Shown: piece by piece, positions 12,032-26,200 of the stretch
Layout: every line of letters starts with the position of its first letter
How positions within the stretch are numbered: position 1 is the first letter of the stretch
From: Bombus terrestris
Taxonomy: Eukaryota; Arthropoda; Insecta; Hymenoptera; Apidae
Reading direction: 5' to 3'
Assembly (NCBI RefSeq): GCF_910591885.1
Contig: NC_063280.1
Coordinates: 7,378,001 to 7,442,000, forward strand
Length of the DNA: 64,000 bases
Notes under the pieces: generated by a model
Told to the model about the DNA's origin: nothing
Seen by the model: only the letters and a program-made list of their open reading frames with translations
Databases searched by the model: none
Translations under genes and position numbers: made by a program

Positions 12032-14704
12032 ATGGCAGCGAATACAAGTCTGCTTGTCACGTTGATGGTGTTGTGTGTCCTAAACGTGATCCTGATGCCA
12101 GGAACGACGCACGCCAGGCCACCCTCTTTGCTCAGGTAAGAATCAGAACTTTGTGAGAAAAGTTTCGCGTGCGGATTTCTCTGCTGGTTTCGTGTATTTC
12201 TTTTCTGGAACGGTTCTAGAACGTGGAATCGCAGATGTATCGGGCAACTTAGATATCGGGATTTTCTTAACTTTAAGCAAACTTCCTTTACATTTTTCGA
12301 AAAACCGATTAGCCTTTAAATCTCTTCGTGCAAAAGTATCTCCATATGTTCGAAGTGAATTTTTAGACGTTTGTTTTCTTTGGAAATCCAAAAGGGACTG
12401 TTACAACGATATTTCTCTATTCCTTGACGTACAGATATTTTAATAAGCAATGTCACGAAGATGAAATATTACAAGCGATGAAAACTTCGTCGTATATACA
12501 CAAAGCTAGTAGCAGAAATCTCCTCATTGTCAGTTTCGCCACTTTATCCATAAGAATGGAAACCTTCTTCAACTTGTTGCACGCCCACGTGAAACTACAA
12601 AAAAACCCTCTATAAGCTTATCCAGATCACGCCTATTCTTCCATTCTATTCATCACTCTGTTCTTCCAATATCCTAAACGAAATCAGTGATCATCCACTT
12701 TAACCAAACATATAACGCAAAATGTAATCTCGAAGCTCATCTGATCGTAAGTATGCATTTACCAAAAAGCCCTCTTTGTTCGAGGAAAAATTCCAGTACG
12801 ACGTCAAACGAGCTCGACCGATCCTCGATCGCGATTTTTATCTGCCCGATTAATTTTATCGACCTATTTTCGACTGGTTACATTTGTCGTATCTGATATC
12901 CAGCTGAAATCGCGTTACATATCGACCAATTCCTCAGAGCTTAGCAAAAGGGGAATCTTCGATGATTGAAGGATAAATCGACGGATCTTCATTATGGCCG
13001 TGTTCTTTCTTTTTTGTTTCCCCTTTTCCCTCTAATGCCTGCCTTCCTCTATGCAACTCCCATGCACAACGATAACGCCGTCAGAAGATAACGAGAGCTT
13101 TGTTTCACGTGTGTACGGAGATTAGCATATCGATTAAGGAGGCAAAATTGACGACGATCGACAAACGCGATATTACATTCCCTGGCAGCTTGCAATATCA
13201 CCAACCACGCGCCATTTTTTCTTCTTTTTACGCGTTCGCCGCCAATATGAATTCCGTGTTATCGCGTTGACAACCTCGGATATCGGGAAATAACAGGAAA
13301 CGAAGGGTTTTAAGTCGAACGATTTAGTGGGAAAGTTACCTCTGTTATCTTGCTGGGAAAACGCGTGGGAATGGGGCGTGAATCTCATGAATTTTTTGTT
13401 AGAAGCTACTCTTCGTTGAGTTACATAGTACTTTCGATACATCTCCATTGAGATCTTATTATTGAGAACTGAGTACAAGAAATATATTGTTTCAGAACTA
13501 AAGATAGTAGAGTTTCAGAAAAATTATTTTCGTTTGGAGAATCTGTTAAAAATTTAGTTATTTCGAATGGTCTTTAGAATCAGAATCAAAGATGGTAAAA
13601 TATTTGGAAATTGTTAGTACACTATGTGTATCTATTATTCTCGTTACTTTTTATTCACATAAAATGTTAAATTTCACAGCTAAAGCTAAGGAAAATTATC
13701 TTTGTCAGTGTTCAATAAGAATTTCACTGTTTGCGATACTCTTTATAGTAAAATTTAATAACACTGAAATTTTTGTAATTATTAAAGAAACTTTAATAAT
13801 AATTGAAATTTCAAAAATTCTCGATATATCTTTAAACGAATGTTAAATAATTTCTCTACTTTCCGTCTATACTTATCGTATCTTTACCATATAACGAAGT
13901 TAATATAAAGGCTATTAATAAACTATTCTCGTCCAATCCAATTTCTACAAACTTCTACAAAAGAAAAATTATTTTGAACGGACTCTAAAATTTGGAAATT
14001 TTCCGATCATTTGAATCACAGATTTCATTTGTCTTCGTTAATTTTGGGTCGCATTAATCTCATTAATTCTTGAATCAAGACACGCGCGTGAATACCGCAG
14101 ACAAGTGATTAAATATTGATGGCAGATGAGAAAAACAAGGATACAGAAACGAGGGCGAACGTAAAATTTTCAAGGAAACTACATGATCGCCCCGTGAATA
14201 CAGAATTCGCAACAGATTGCAAAGAAAAGAGGTGGCCGAGGGACAACGACCTGCTAACCAATTAAGATAGTTTCCACGGGGCTGCAGTACAGTTGCAGTT
14301 GATCTTGCAAGAATGATTTGCGACACTGATTTCGCAGCTCTTCGCGTGAAAGTTTGCTTACTGATGTAATTGCGGTCTTCGCATGCTGCAAGTCACGGTT
14401 GCGTGTTAGTTGGCTGATTCGTTAAACAAGGCGCAACAATAGTTTCAACTGCTGTTTCAACTTTTCCGTTTTTAATTTAAATATCTGTCGTTGTAAAAAA
14501 AAAAAAAAAAAAAAAAGAAAAGGAATGAAAGAGAGAAAAGGAAAGAAAATAGATAATTTGAAATATTATACACTATTGACATTTTTATCATACAGCGCCC
14601 AGTGAGTGTAATTCAATGCAATAAGTTGCAACAATTGTTCAATGCTTTATTTCATTTTACCTCTTCTTCTTTTTTTTAGATAATAGCTTCCGTAAAGAGA
14701 AGAG

Positions 14705-14738
<34 letters not shown>

Positions 14739-17700
14739 CAAAGAAATGGAGAGGAAGTAAATAATTTGAAACAAGTTGTAAAGATTCTTATCGTACTGTG
14801 CCACTGAGTTGGTTTTGCACTTCGCACAATTAATCGTATAATACCTGAAATTGAACGGAAACACGAGGTTTCGCGTGATGAGTCAGTATGTAGGTTACGC
14901 TACGATACGTGAAAATTATTCAACCAGTTTAATTATAGAAGCTCGTTCTTTGGGGATTGAAGGAATCTTATATCGACTTTTCTCCCTTCTTCTCTTTTTT
15001 TCCTGTTTCTATGATACGGAAAATTACTCGTATCTGTCCGAACCGTGAGTCGAGTTAATTATAGACACCTGTTCCGGGAATACGCGCATATTTAAGGATA
15101 CACGGAAGTATTCTTAGGATTTCCCGGTTCTGAAGGCTACGCGAAATAATACCTAACCATCTGTTATATTAAATTATCATATAGTTCTTATACGATAATT
15201 TCTCTATCTACTCTAACTTCTTCCTACAATCTTTCTCCTACTTTCACTTTCTACCTATACTCTATATAATTCTACATTGTATCGTGCGGTTGAATAATAA
15301 CCATTTAATTAGAAACGAGTGTTCTTATTGATTATTAAATTTATCGGTTTTTAAGACAGATTACCGATAAATTCGATCTTTATAGAAAGATTATAGAAAG
15401 TCAAAAATACACACTTCAATTCGATCATCGACCATTTTTCTCCTTGTATCATCATCATCGGTGATCTAAATCGTTCAATCAATTTTCTTAATTTGTCTAT
15501 ATCCAAACTTATTTGAAATTTCCCTTTGTCACGACAATGAATTATAAGTAATTGTTAATATAATTAATAATAGTCATTGCTCGTTTGTTTTGTAGTCGTC
15601 AGAGGCGTATATCGGATCAAAGACTCGCTGAAATAGAGACACTTCTGGGGTTGGAAAATGTAAGGGGAAAAGTAGTGACGGTTCCAGTTGCATTCGGCGT
15701 GTTGGATCCAGATAAGATGTGAGTAATTACTTTAATAGCCTGTAATTATTTAAACTCGCCTTTTATCTCTACTGATTTATTCTTATCAAGCCAAAGTTAC
15801 TAATAATAACATTCTTTCCTATTACGTCTGCAAAACGACTAGATAAGCAAAGAGTTGCTCATCTCCGTTTCAAAATTCGAACGCTTTCCAGCTTGACTCT
15901 TAAATTTCGATCGTTTTTCGTTTCTTCTTCTTGTATCATAAATTTTAATTTCGTCTTTACCGTTTTGATAGAAAGAAAGTAAATTTTGTATATTGGAAAT
16001 AAAAAGATCAAGAAAATCGTATCTATAGGTCAGCAAGATTGAGAAGTTCAACGAAAAAATAACAAAAATACAGCTTTCTTCTAGCGAACGATTTATAAGA
16101 TGCTACTATTCCTTTAGAGAATCTCGTCGTTAATTTTCCAATTCTTTACGAGTACGTTTAGTAATGTATTTTAATATTTATAAACGTACTGAGTTTTCTA
16201 TTGAAGTTTAACACCATCAACGATTCTATTCTAAAATTAAAGATTCATTCACAAGTCACTTTTATCAAATTTTCTCCGAGCTGCTCGATAATAATCGTGA
16301 AACTGCGAGATAATGTATCAGGTCATTTTATAAGTTCAAGGAAACAAGCAAGAAGAAACGAAGTTGAGGTTCGATGTTTCAATCGGCAATGCATTCGCCG
16401 TTATTTTAAAAAATATCCCTGCCATTTTCAATTCTTCAATTTCACATTGCAAATCATAATTTCAATATCTGAAGTAACTTCTGAATTCCATTTTCAGGAT
16501 TACAATTTAAATGTAAGAAGTGTTATAATTTCGTCTTCAAAATTAAAATTTGAGTATGAGAAATCAAAATTAACGATTTTGGACGGATACCAGTCCATTA
16601 TCAAACATCAAATTTTGTTTAGTTCGTTCAAGAATCCTTCGCTTACCGTGAGAATTAGATCATGCCACATATATATATATATATGTGGCATATATCACAA
16701 ACGAATCGCTCTAAAATTTGGTTTATGTGAACGATAACCTCGAAGGGAAAGAACCACGACTCGATTTTACATAACGATCGCCATTCGAGTTCAACGTGAT
16801 CGTTAACCACGAGATACGAAAAGAATCTTTCTTTTTATCATCGAGTGACAATACTATGAATCACGAACTCTTTTCCATCTCTCCTCCGCTTCCCCTTCCT
16901 TCTCTTCTCCCCCAAAAAAACAAAGAGAAAAAAGAAACAGTGACTATGATTACGAATGAATCGTACGACGCGAAACGAATGAATTTTGCTAATTCTTCGA
17001 GCAGAAGGAAGACAGAACCGCCCCTGTTGTATCATCGTCTACACAGACGTGCCAAAAATATCAATCTATTTAAAAAAAAAGGAGAAGAATACGAAAAAAG
17101 TAAAGAAGAAATAACTATTCTGGTGGTGCAACGTGTCTGGCTTTAGGTTCAGGAATCTCCCAGTGGAAAACATGTCGCTTGCCAAGCATCCTTTATTTTC
17201 ATTCCCATAGGTACACGGGTACATTTTCACACAGTTTTACGTTCCATTCAAATGCAAAAAATATGATATAAATATAGGGAGTCTGAAAAGGTCGGGATAA
17301 AACTTATACTGCGTATCAATAGGGTCTAGTGGGCAAAAGGAAGCTCGTATAAACTCAAAATCGTACGCATAAAATTGTTTTGCCAGTTATAAAAGACAAA
17401 TATTTTCTGTTAGATATAGAAGATAAATAAAGATAAATCTCTTCTGTTCCTATCACGATTTTCGTGAAACACGGTTTCGCGTGTCTCCACTGTATATAAT
17501 ATAATATAAAGTAACATAAATTACCGTGAATAAGTAAATTATATTAATTTTAGAGAACAAAATTATCCATCATGCGACGATATTTTGACATGAATATTTG
17601 TTTCTTTTTAATATCTTCGGAAACACAAATGGGATTGTCAATAAGCAATTCCCGCATATTTCACGAAATTTTCATTTCGTCGTCTATTCGATGCAACTAC

Positions 17701-20700
17701 CGAATTGTCGGATAAGTCTTAAACGTTTCTGAGATTCTGTTCTTGTTCAAAAATCACAAAAATTTAAACAGAATGCGTATTCGGTATAATTGTATTATTA
17801 CAAACTGTTGGAACAAAGTTTGTAATTCGTATCTAGAAGGGATATTCATTCTATAATATTCGTTCAAAAATAAATAGTTGGACTAAAAACTTAGAGTATT
17901 AGCTAGAAACTAACTAAAGTATTTAAACGGCTAGGGATGCGCTTTTAAATTTCTCTCGATGCGAATTTTCATGTCAAATAATCAATTGATTCGTGAGGGT
18001 AAATACGAATGAAAGAAAAGGGAAAAAACACGCGGAAAATGTATGGCACGTTCGGCATTGAAATTCAACTTGTTGCTTCGTGTTCGCGTGACGAGGGCGG
18101 AAACCACCTTCAAACGAGACCTTCGAACGTGCGGACTGATAGAGGGTTGGGCGAGTCACGTAAAATAAGAAAGAACGGCCTATTAACGTCAAAAGACATG
18201 TCATCAGAAAAATCTTCGGAGGACACTGGTTGTTTCTCAGGACGTTATTAACTTCGCACCACCGTTCTTAAGAAAAATGATTTTTGTTTCGCCGGGTGGT
18301 GATGTGGAGCATTGCGTCGTACGGGATAATAGAAATATACGGATGATTTGATTATTTTATTCGACATTACTCTTTGTTACTAGTAATATTGCTATTACCG
18401 ATGTTACTGACGTTATCACTACAGGAAGTGATATTTTTATTTTTTTTTTTTTTCATGGGGTGTGGATTTAATTTTGATAGTTTTGATGTTAAATTTTTCT
18501 CTAGAAACGTCGTATAATATAAAAGTACACAGGGATCTACTCGAATGGACGTTGTACGAAAATATTTCTACTTGTACATTCGCTTCGAACAGGTGTTGAA
18601 AATCGAATACAAAGAAAACGTTTGTTATCGTTCTAAGAATGGACTCCCCGTTGGTATTTTGCAAGAATAAAGTTCGAAAATAAACAATTGTTAAAAAAAG
18701 ACCACTGTGCGTTAAAAACAGCAACGCAAATATCGAAAGTAATATCGAGACTGAAATGCGAAATGGAATAACAGAGAAAGAATTCGCTTAACAGTTTATT
18801 CTTCTCGTGTGTTCTCTTTCGAATTAACCGGCATTTCCTCTTGTATGTCAGACATTACTTTCCAAGCAATATCCACAGTCCTATGTAAACGGATACCGTA
18901 TCAAATTTATGTAAAATTATGTAGCTATGGAGTATTATATTGCACCATACTATAACCTAACCAAGCTCAGGTAGAACAGTTCTGTTTCAGTAGGAGACAA
19001 AATAGAATATGAGCAAAGAAAAGTTGGGATAATAGATTACTATAATTTTATTGTACAAAGTAGTATCGCAAGAGTGTAAATTGGAACGTCTACTTGAGCT
19101 TGTTGGAAAAAGTTGAAATGAAAGCAGTAATATTATTCCAGTCAAAAGAAATAATTCTTAAGTAAAAGTAGTATAAACAGTTACCATTGAAAAGTTTTAT
19201 GTCCGTGTTGTATGTGTTGGATAAAATATTTTGAAACTTCATTAGCACTGTAATGAGACACGAGTGCAATGATTGTATTGGTCAACTTTGAAACCAATCT
19301 GAAAACGTATATAGAAATTACAGGATATTCATTGCGAATATATATTTAATAAAAGATCAGTAAATTTAGCATGAATAGTCATCTTAAGTATATGAAGACT
19401 TGAGATTTATTAATATAATGAATAATTGTTTGTTTAAATATTTATACTAAGTATCTTATAAATTTGTATATATTTCCTCAAATTTGTTTAAAATTCTAGT
19501 TTATTACAGAAGAATCGTGATAGTTGAGCCCGACGAAAATGCTAGTAAAATTATCGTCTAACACACATAGTATATTAATAAAAGGTATCTAAAAGTGGCC
19601 AAATACTTTCGTGAATCCGTATATTTGCTCCCATACGTAGGCGGAATAGTACGATCGAAGAGATCCTCGTAGAGGAAGAACGAAGAAAAGCGACGACGGA
19701 AAAGGAAACGATAATAGAATGTCTAACCCTGCTACCTTACTCCGAATGCCTTCCGAATAAATTCTTATTCAGACGTTAACACGACCGGCTTCAGGGAAAT
19801 TCGCTTTAAAGTTAAAACGAACAGCTCTTCCCTTTTTACTAATTTCGTAACGTCAACATCCGCACTCTGAACGAATGTGTCCATAGAAATTTCCCTCGTT
19901 CTCTTCTACTTGTCATTTCATTTAACATTCGCGTGTAAACGTGAAGAAATACACGAAAAGATAGAAATTTCCAAACAATGGGCTGACCATGTCAAATCTC
20001 TTCCCTTCTTTAATGAACCATTGAAATTCGAAAAGATCTCTCTACGTCGAAAGATCTTCCTCGCGAAGTGGAAGGAAAAGAGAAAGGACGATAGAACGAA
20101 GGAGCAAGTCCTATTGCGTTGGCGTTCGTTCTTCGACTGCAAGCTCGTTGCAACGTGAACCAGAGGTTCTAACCGCGTTTATATTCTTAGATCGAGTGAG
20201 TTCGTGCCGCGCGAATCGAGAGAAATTCGCGATGCAAATTCGATTGGACTCGCGTGTTCCTCGGTTTCGTGACTAGCCAATGGGCTTCTTCTAATCTGGT
20301 TCGCCGCGTGTAGAATTATTCATCGTCGAAATTCGTGACGAGAGCCACGGAGAAGCTCGAGTGGTTGAAAGAACGCGGATGAGACGGCTATCAGTATTCG
20401 GAAATTACATGCTCAGTGCGAATTTAGACAGATTTAGAGAGAATTCAGGAATCTGTTTCTTTAAATGCTCTTTCGAAAGCGCTTAAACATTTAGTACCGA
20501 ATTGTAGTATCGAGATCAATATTTTACAGGTCGATTTTAGATTCTAGATTCTACGTGTATTATACATAATACATTTCGGATTGGAACTGTTACGTGGAAT
20601 ATCTGATTAGACGCAGATTCACGGATATACGTATATCTATGATCTTTGATATTGTTATGCTACAGGAGAATTTCATCTCGCCATTATCATTAGAATTTCG

Positions 20701-23276
20701 ATAGTTATGGTTTGAAGGCCTCTTTTTTTTCTTCTGTTTTTTTTTTGTTTCTTAGTGCCCTGTTTATTTATGGAAAATTCAAAGGCGCGAAAATGTGCAA
20801 AAGTCGCATGACGCGAGAAAATACACGAGCAAAATAAAGCAGAATATATGAAACGAATCTGGAATGTAGGTTTCGTTTTGTTAATTACCTTAATAAAAAT
20901 AAGAATTTACATAAACATCGTGAATGTAATAATCATCGTTGAAATCTTAACTTTCGCACACCAGTTTGATGATCGAGCCTTAATTATGTGGCGCTGCGTT
21001 GTTGCATTTTATTATCGAGGCTTGCATCATTCCCACGACTTATCGAGAGTCCCGGCGATAAGAATAATTCGTAATTCGTATGATGATGAATGATTCTCCA
21101 CGAATGCATGCTCGACAGTTTATTCCATCAGCACGTGTCACCCTCTTTTTTACTTTTAACCACGTGTGAAACGCGTGATCGCGTGAAATTCCAAGCGCTT
21201 ATTCTTCGAACAGGAAAAAAGAAAAGGACGAAAAAACGACGGCGAAAAAACGAAATACGAAGCAAGAAGGAGCCGTGTAGAAGAAAGGCGTGAATATTCC
21301 GTTCGAACACATGGCGGGAACGTTGAACCGCGCGTAATCTTCCATTGAATCTCGAAAATTTTTTATCAGACGGTTATTTTAGTGGGCCATCCGGTTATTA
21401 CGATCCTCCGCTGATCATTATAATTTCTAATTATAGATACAACTGATCCATACAAATTGAAATTGTCAAAGTGAAATTTCCATCAAAATCAATAGAACTT
21501 ATATCACGTTTTCTTTAGTGCAAATTTTCATTTTGATTATAACATTTTTTCTAATTTTCCGATTTATTTCTCATTGCAGAGGTCGTAGACGAAGATCCGC
21601 CACGAATAACAGACTCGAAACTCTGCAACGTATGATGAAGATTATCGGTAACCGTCCTGACACGTTTAATGAAAACATGCTCGGAGAAAGGATGCTCTCT
21701 TTGCCAGCGGTAAGTTCGAAATAATCGAATCTATGATTTAAAACGAAGCGAAAGAAATGATTTTCTATGAACGTTTCTGATTTTCTATAAATCCTACAGA
21801 TTACGTAGATTACATATTTTTAGTACGTTAGGTATAATATTTTAACATCGAGTATTCTGAATATTAATCAATCAATTCCGATATATATATATATATTAAA
21901 TTTTTTAACGAATTTTATGCCATTCTATGTTTCCCCAAAAGAAAGGTAATACAGAGTGCGATTCTTGTCATTTAATTATACGACACTCGTTCAGAATTGA
22001 AATAAGAAATATCCTATTTTCGAATAGAAATTCCAATAAATTTCATTTCATTCTGAAATCTTTTCGTTACATTTACGCCTCGAAATGACTAACAGTTTCA
22101 TTAGATTATTGAAACATCGTGCAACACTATTTCCACATGGTTATGTAAGTTGCATAGTTCGTGTCATGAGGTAATCTATCGCGTATAGCAACGTAATTCC
22201 TATTTTTCTAGATGGCATAAAATTAGTGATAATTTGCCGCGAAAGAAAAATGAAACGATTCACTGGCACGCGCCTAAGTGTCAGTCATGAAATTTATTGT
22301 AAAACGTGCTGTGTTCTCGTGATAGATTCATATTCCTTCTTCGTTTCTTCGGCATGTATAAACGTTTTCTTTTAATGTTTGTTTTATCGTCGATTCGCAT
22401 TTCATGAAATGGTAATCGTTCGTGGTCAAAGAGAAATATTCATAGTCGTTAAATTGATCGTGCCTCAGATTAGAACGTAGTTAACCAGTTTATTAACAGT
22501 CACATAGATAACGTCAAAGTATCGCAATATATTATGTACATTACTGTTTTATTGTTGCCCGAAGCTAATTATGGAAATATACATGCAATAGAATACTTAT
22601 GTTTTTTAATCTTGCACTTGTAATAATTGAATTATTGAATCGATGGCATGAGAGTTACGCTATCAGTACTATACACGTTATTGATTATGCAGAATTGATT
22701 TTAATCCATTAAGAACCATACAATGAAGTGTGCGAAAGTTGTGTAGCGTAACATTATTAATTATTATTGATCAAGCTACAAAAGAACGTATTAGAATGAT
22801 AGATACCTCCACAGAAGTTCATTACAAATAAAAAGCGCGAAAAGAAGTTCTATAAAAAAAGAAATAGTCTATTCTATCGGTATAAAATACTTCGATTTCT
22901 TCAAATTTTGTAAAGTTGTAGGATTTGGATAAAACCCGATAATTTGAATGAAATAAAACTAAAGATGAAATATGGTCGTTGATGGGTTAATATTCAGAAC
23001 CATAGTGTCAAATAATAGTAACAAGAGTCGTTCCATTTTAAGAGTAACGAATCTTTATTTGCAAAGTGTAATTAGGAAAAGAAAGTTTAACGAGTCCCTA
23101 TTTTTTTAATTATCGAAAATGATACTTCAAACTAACGTCCCTCGAGGTATAGAGAGATATTTATAAAATCGCCAAAATTATTGTCTAAGGCCTGAATTAA
23201 TCAAGAACATTTTTTTGAATTTCAGAAGTTGAAAGAGAGCCGACTAGGCGTTAACGACGAATATTCGTATATATAA
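12032..23276 (+). CDS. Secreted peptide-hormone-like precursor A
   Basis: Predicted 135-residue precursor from four coding exons: 12032-12135, 15596-15718, 21580-21709, 23226-23276. All introns are GT-AG and in phase. The ATG at 12,032 has A at -3 and G at +4. Residues 1-28 are a signal peptide (hydrophobic core L-L-V-T-L-M-V-L-C-V, cleavage near T-H-A). After a short linker comes R-Q-R-R, then a 37-residue peptide starting I-S-D-Q-R-L-A-E-I-E-T-L and ending D-K-I before G-R-R-R-R. That ending is a classic amidation plus polybasic cleavage signal and predicts a C-terminal Ile-amide. A second acidic/basic segment containing L-Q-R-M-M-K follows. There are no cysteines, so no disulfides. The family is not certain. 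An insect parathyroid-hormone-like (iPTH) peptide is a tentative idea based on the length and the S-x-x-Q...E start. The gene pairs with the downstream paralog B. Confidence 0.75.
14495..14516. repeat. Poly(A) tract in intron 1 of peptide A
   Basis: 22 consecutive A residues followed by an A/G-rich stretch. No flanking target-site duplication or retrogene body was seen. Confidence 0.9.
14709..14737. repeat. (GA)n microsatellite
   Basis: About 14 uninterrupted GA dinucleotides in intron 1 of the peptide A gene. GA tracts can act as GAGA-factor sites in insects, but its intronic position and purity are also typical of a neutral microsatellite. Confidence 0.9.
16663..16690. repeat. 28-bp perfect palindrome with AT core
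   Basis: tgccacat followed by an AT run and atgtggca reads identically on both strands. It lies in intron 2 of the peptide A gene and could extrude as a cruciform or form an RNA hairpin. Confidence 0.85.
19185..19622. mobile_element. Foldback/MITE-like element copy 1 (degenerate)
   Basis: The left half (ttttgaaacttcattagcactg, then the aaaccaatctgaaaacgtatata block) matches the copies at 26.5 and 36.9 kb. The right end (ccaaatactttcgtgaatccgt) is the inverse of the family's left terminus. It sits in intron 2 of the peptide A gene. No transposase is encoded. Confidence 0.6.
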
Positions 23277-26200
23277 TTCCATGGTACGAAATCGCGCTAA
23301 AGCACAGGGCGAACAAGAAGACAGAGTCGAGAGAACGAAAAGCATTCAAGAGTAAAAAATGAAAAATACAAAAAAAAGAGAGAAAAACATGAATCGAAAA
23401 CGAACATCAAGAAAAATCGCCGAAGGAATAAGAGACGAAGGAAAATTACAAAAAGAAAATATTATATACGATCTCTCGACCCTAAAATCCGCCTGAACAG
23501 TATTACGGACCGTCCTCCGTCCGAGCTTAAATTCTTTAAACGAACTTAAACTATTAGATCACTAAGTAATTATAACCAAGGAGCAGAGGAAAAAGACAGC
23601 AACGATCATACTTGTCTCGATGAAGAAATCGAAGAGAAAATTTCGAAGAATTTCATGGTTTCCTTCGATTTTCAATTTGTTCCTTAACGCGTGCGTTCTC
23701 CATGTTTCTTTCATTTATTTTTTATAATTTAGCAACGTAGTAATTTATGATATTTATTTAAGTAGCCTTATTTATTCTTTGTTGACCGTATTATTTGTAG
23801 ACTGGTTTTCTTTTATTCGTTTCTAAGCGTCTGCAAAGACTATTCTATGTTGCGTGTAAGGAAAACGCGTCTATGGTCTCTCTTTTTCTCATTTTTGTTT
23901 TATACTTTAAGAATAATCTCTTTTTAAGAATAATTTTGCGTGTATGACAAAATACTGATGAATGATTTTTGTACGGATGGAGAATGGATAATTACTGGCT
24001 TGTTTTCACGATCTCGCGGTTTTTAAACGCGCCTTAATCTTAGGTTTCGTTAGATCTTTCGTTAGGTGGATTAACGATCGTGATCTGTAAATCCCCGGAT
24101 ATCCAATTTCTGCTTTAGCATTGAAATATGATTTTATAATAATCGAATAGAACTATGGATGATGCGGGCCACCGTAGAAAATGTATTAATTAGAAGGATC
24201 AATTATTTTCAAACGTGATTCATTGCGTTTCCATTTCGTATTAAGATGTGATTCATTTTATTTATTGTTTTGTAAAGTTAGTTAATACGAATATTATTGT
24301 ATTAATTTATTAGCGCACCTAAGAAGGAATAGAAGTAAGAGAAAGGAAAAAATGTAATTAATGTTAACGATATCGTTAAGATTAATATCCTTCTCACGAA
24401 ACAATCGAATTTTTCTGCTGTATTCAAGCTCTATGTAATTATCGTATATCTGTTCGACACTGTATATTTCCTATATGTTATTTATTTATTTATTTATTTA
24501 TTTAGTTTACGTCGTACGTAGGAGCCAACAAAGTATTAAAGACAATGTCGTGATAGTATCGCGATTTCGATCGATCAAAATCAAGATCAACACGTTCGAG
24601 ACAATTTCACCGATCGTTCACTCTTTTATTGACTGTGCGTATTATTTTGTTTATTTAAATAGAATAAAAAGAATAGTAATCAGCTATACAAGAAGAATCG
24701 TCTCCTTCAATTTATTCCGGAACCTTCATCCTTCCTCGAAAGTATCTCTCCTTTACGTGTCTCGTAAAATATCAAAAATTACTATTTCTATTTTACCTTG
24801 GTAAATTAATTAAAAATACGCATCTGAGCTCCCTCTGGAGAAACTTTAGGTGAATTATTCCATGCTGTCGGTAAACGAGATTATTTCGACAATTATTCGA
24901 ACTGTACGTCGAATGATTGTAAATAAATGTAGATTCGTTGGTTGTATAATTCTAGAGGAAAATGAAAAATTTGTAGGAAGAAAGATTGGTGGAATTTCTA
25001 CGAGGAAAGCTTTCGCGAACGGTGTATTAAAACGAACTTCCGTAGATAGTAATAAAAATTAAATACTTCGTAAGTTAATTACCTCGTAATATTAAAATGC
25101 CATAGTTTAATTAAACTTTACAATTTAATTAAAAGTAAAAAGTATAAAAAACCGTCTAACGTAATTAGGAGCCGTGTGCAAAACAGTAATTCCACAGAAA
25201 TTGTACATTTCACCAGCTACGCTACTTTGCAACCATTTCAACACGATGCTTATTTAGAAACTAATAAGGTTAAATATTTTTGAAATTATGATATATTTGC
25301 ACGGGGGACTTCGTACGATTAATCTTAACGTTTTGAACTTTATTACCGCGCAGAAGATTATTTAGATGTACCTGCTTTATTTTGGGAATATTTCCTGTTC
25401 CGATGGTCTGACTAAAGACGACTCGTACTACTGACAGTGGAGCTAGTGGAATAAGTCTATCTGTTCTAAGCAGATCTGATCGGGACCCTTGTTTCTCTCA
25501 AAAGACCACTTTTGTCAACCTTCTAGAATAAACCAGTAGATGAAATATTGCTTCAAATAGTAGAAACTAAACTCTGGAAATTCAAATGTTGGGAAGTAAG
25601 TTTTGGAATCGTAGTTTTCTTTAATAATAGAAGAATGGAAGGAATTATATATATACTTTTTATAATTCACATTTATTAAATTCGCATAGAGGAGGGAAGA
25701 TTAATAATTCTGTTTAATTTCAGTGTACTTTACTAGAAAGAAAAATCGTTACTAGATATCTTACCATTTTCCTTCCATTATCCATTAAACTTTATTCAAA
25801 TTACCTGAAGTGAATGCATCGGTGAATCTGTTATTTCTCTGGCTTGAAATATTTTTTCAAATTTCGACATTCGTCCTTACTATTCAAGTCATTTGCCTTC
25901 GAATACGTAATTTCCTTGACTTCAGAATTCAGAAAATAATTCAGAACTTCAATACCTACTTGCTTAAAAATATAGCTTTATAACTTGTCGAAAGTTACGA
26001 TCTCAATTGCAATCTGACAAAATCTCGCAAGCTTTCCAATTAAAAGTCCCAACTACTTTCACAATGCCAATCATTTTATTTAACTAAAGAAACCGATCGA
26101 AGAAAGAAACTCTCTTTGCGCGTGACTCTCGAAACTCAGTTGATCGTGAAACGGAACAAGGAAAACTCTCTCCATCACGAGTCAACGCGTGATTGCTCTG

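Noticed and set aside
24475..24804. 109-codon frame starting L-F-I-Y-L-F-I-Y
   Set aside because: It begins in the TTTA microsatellite and shows no domain.
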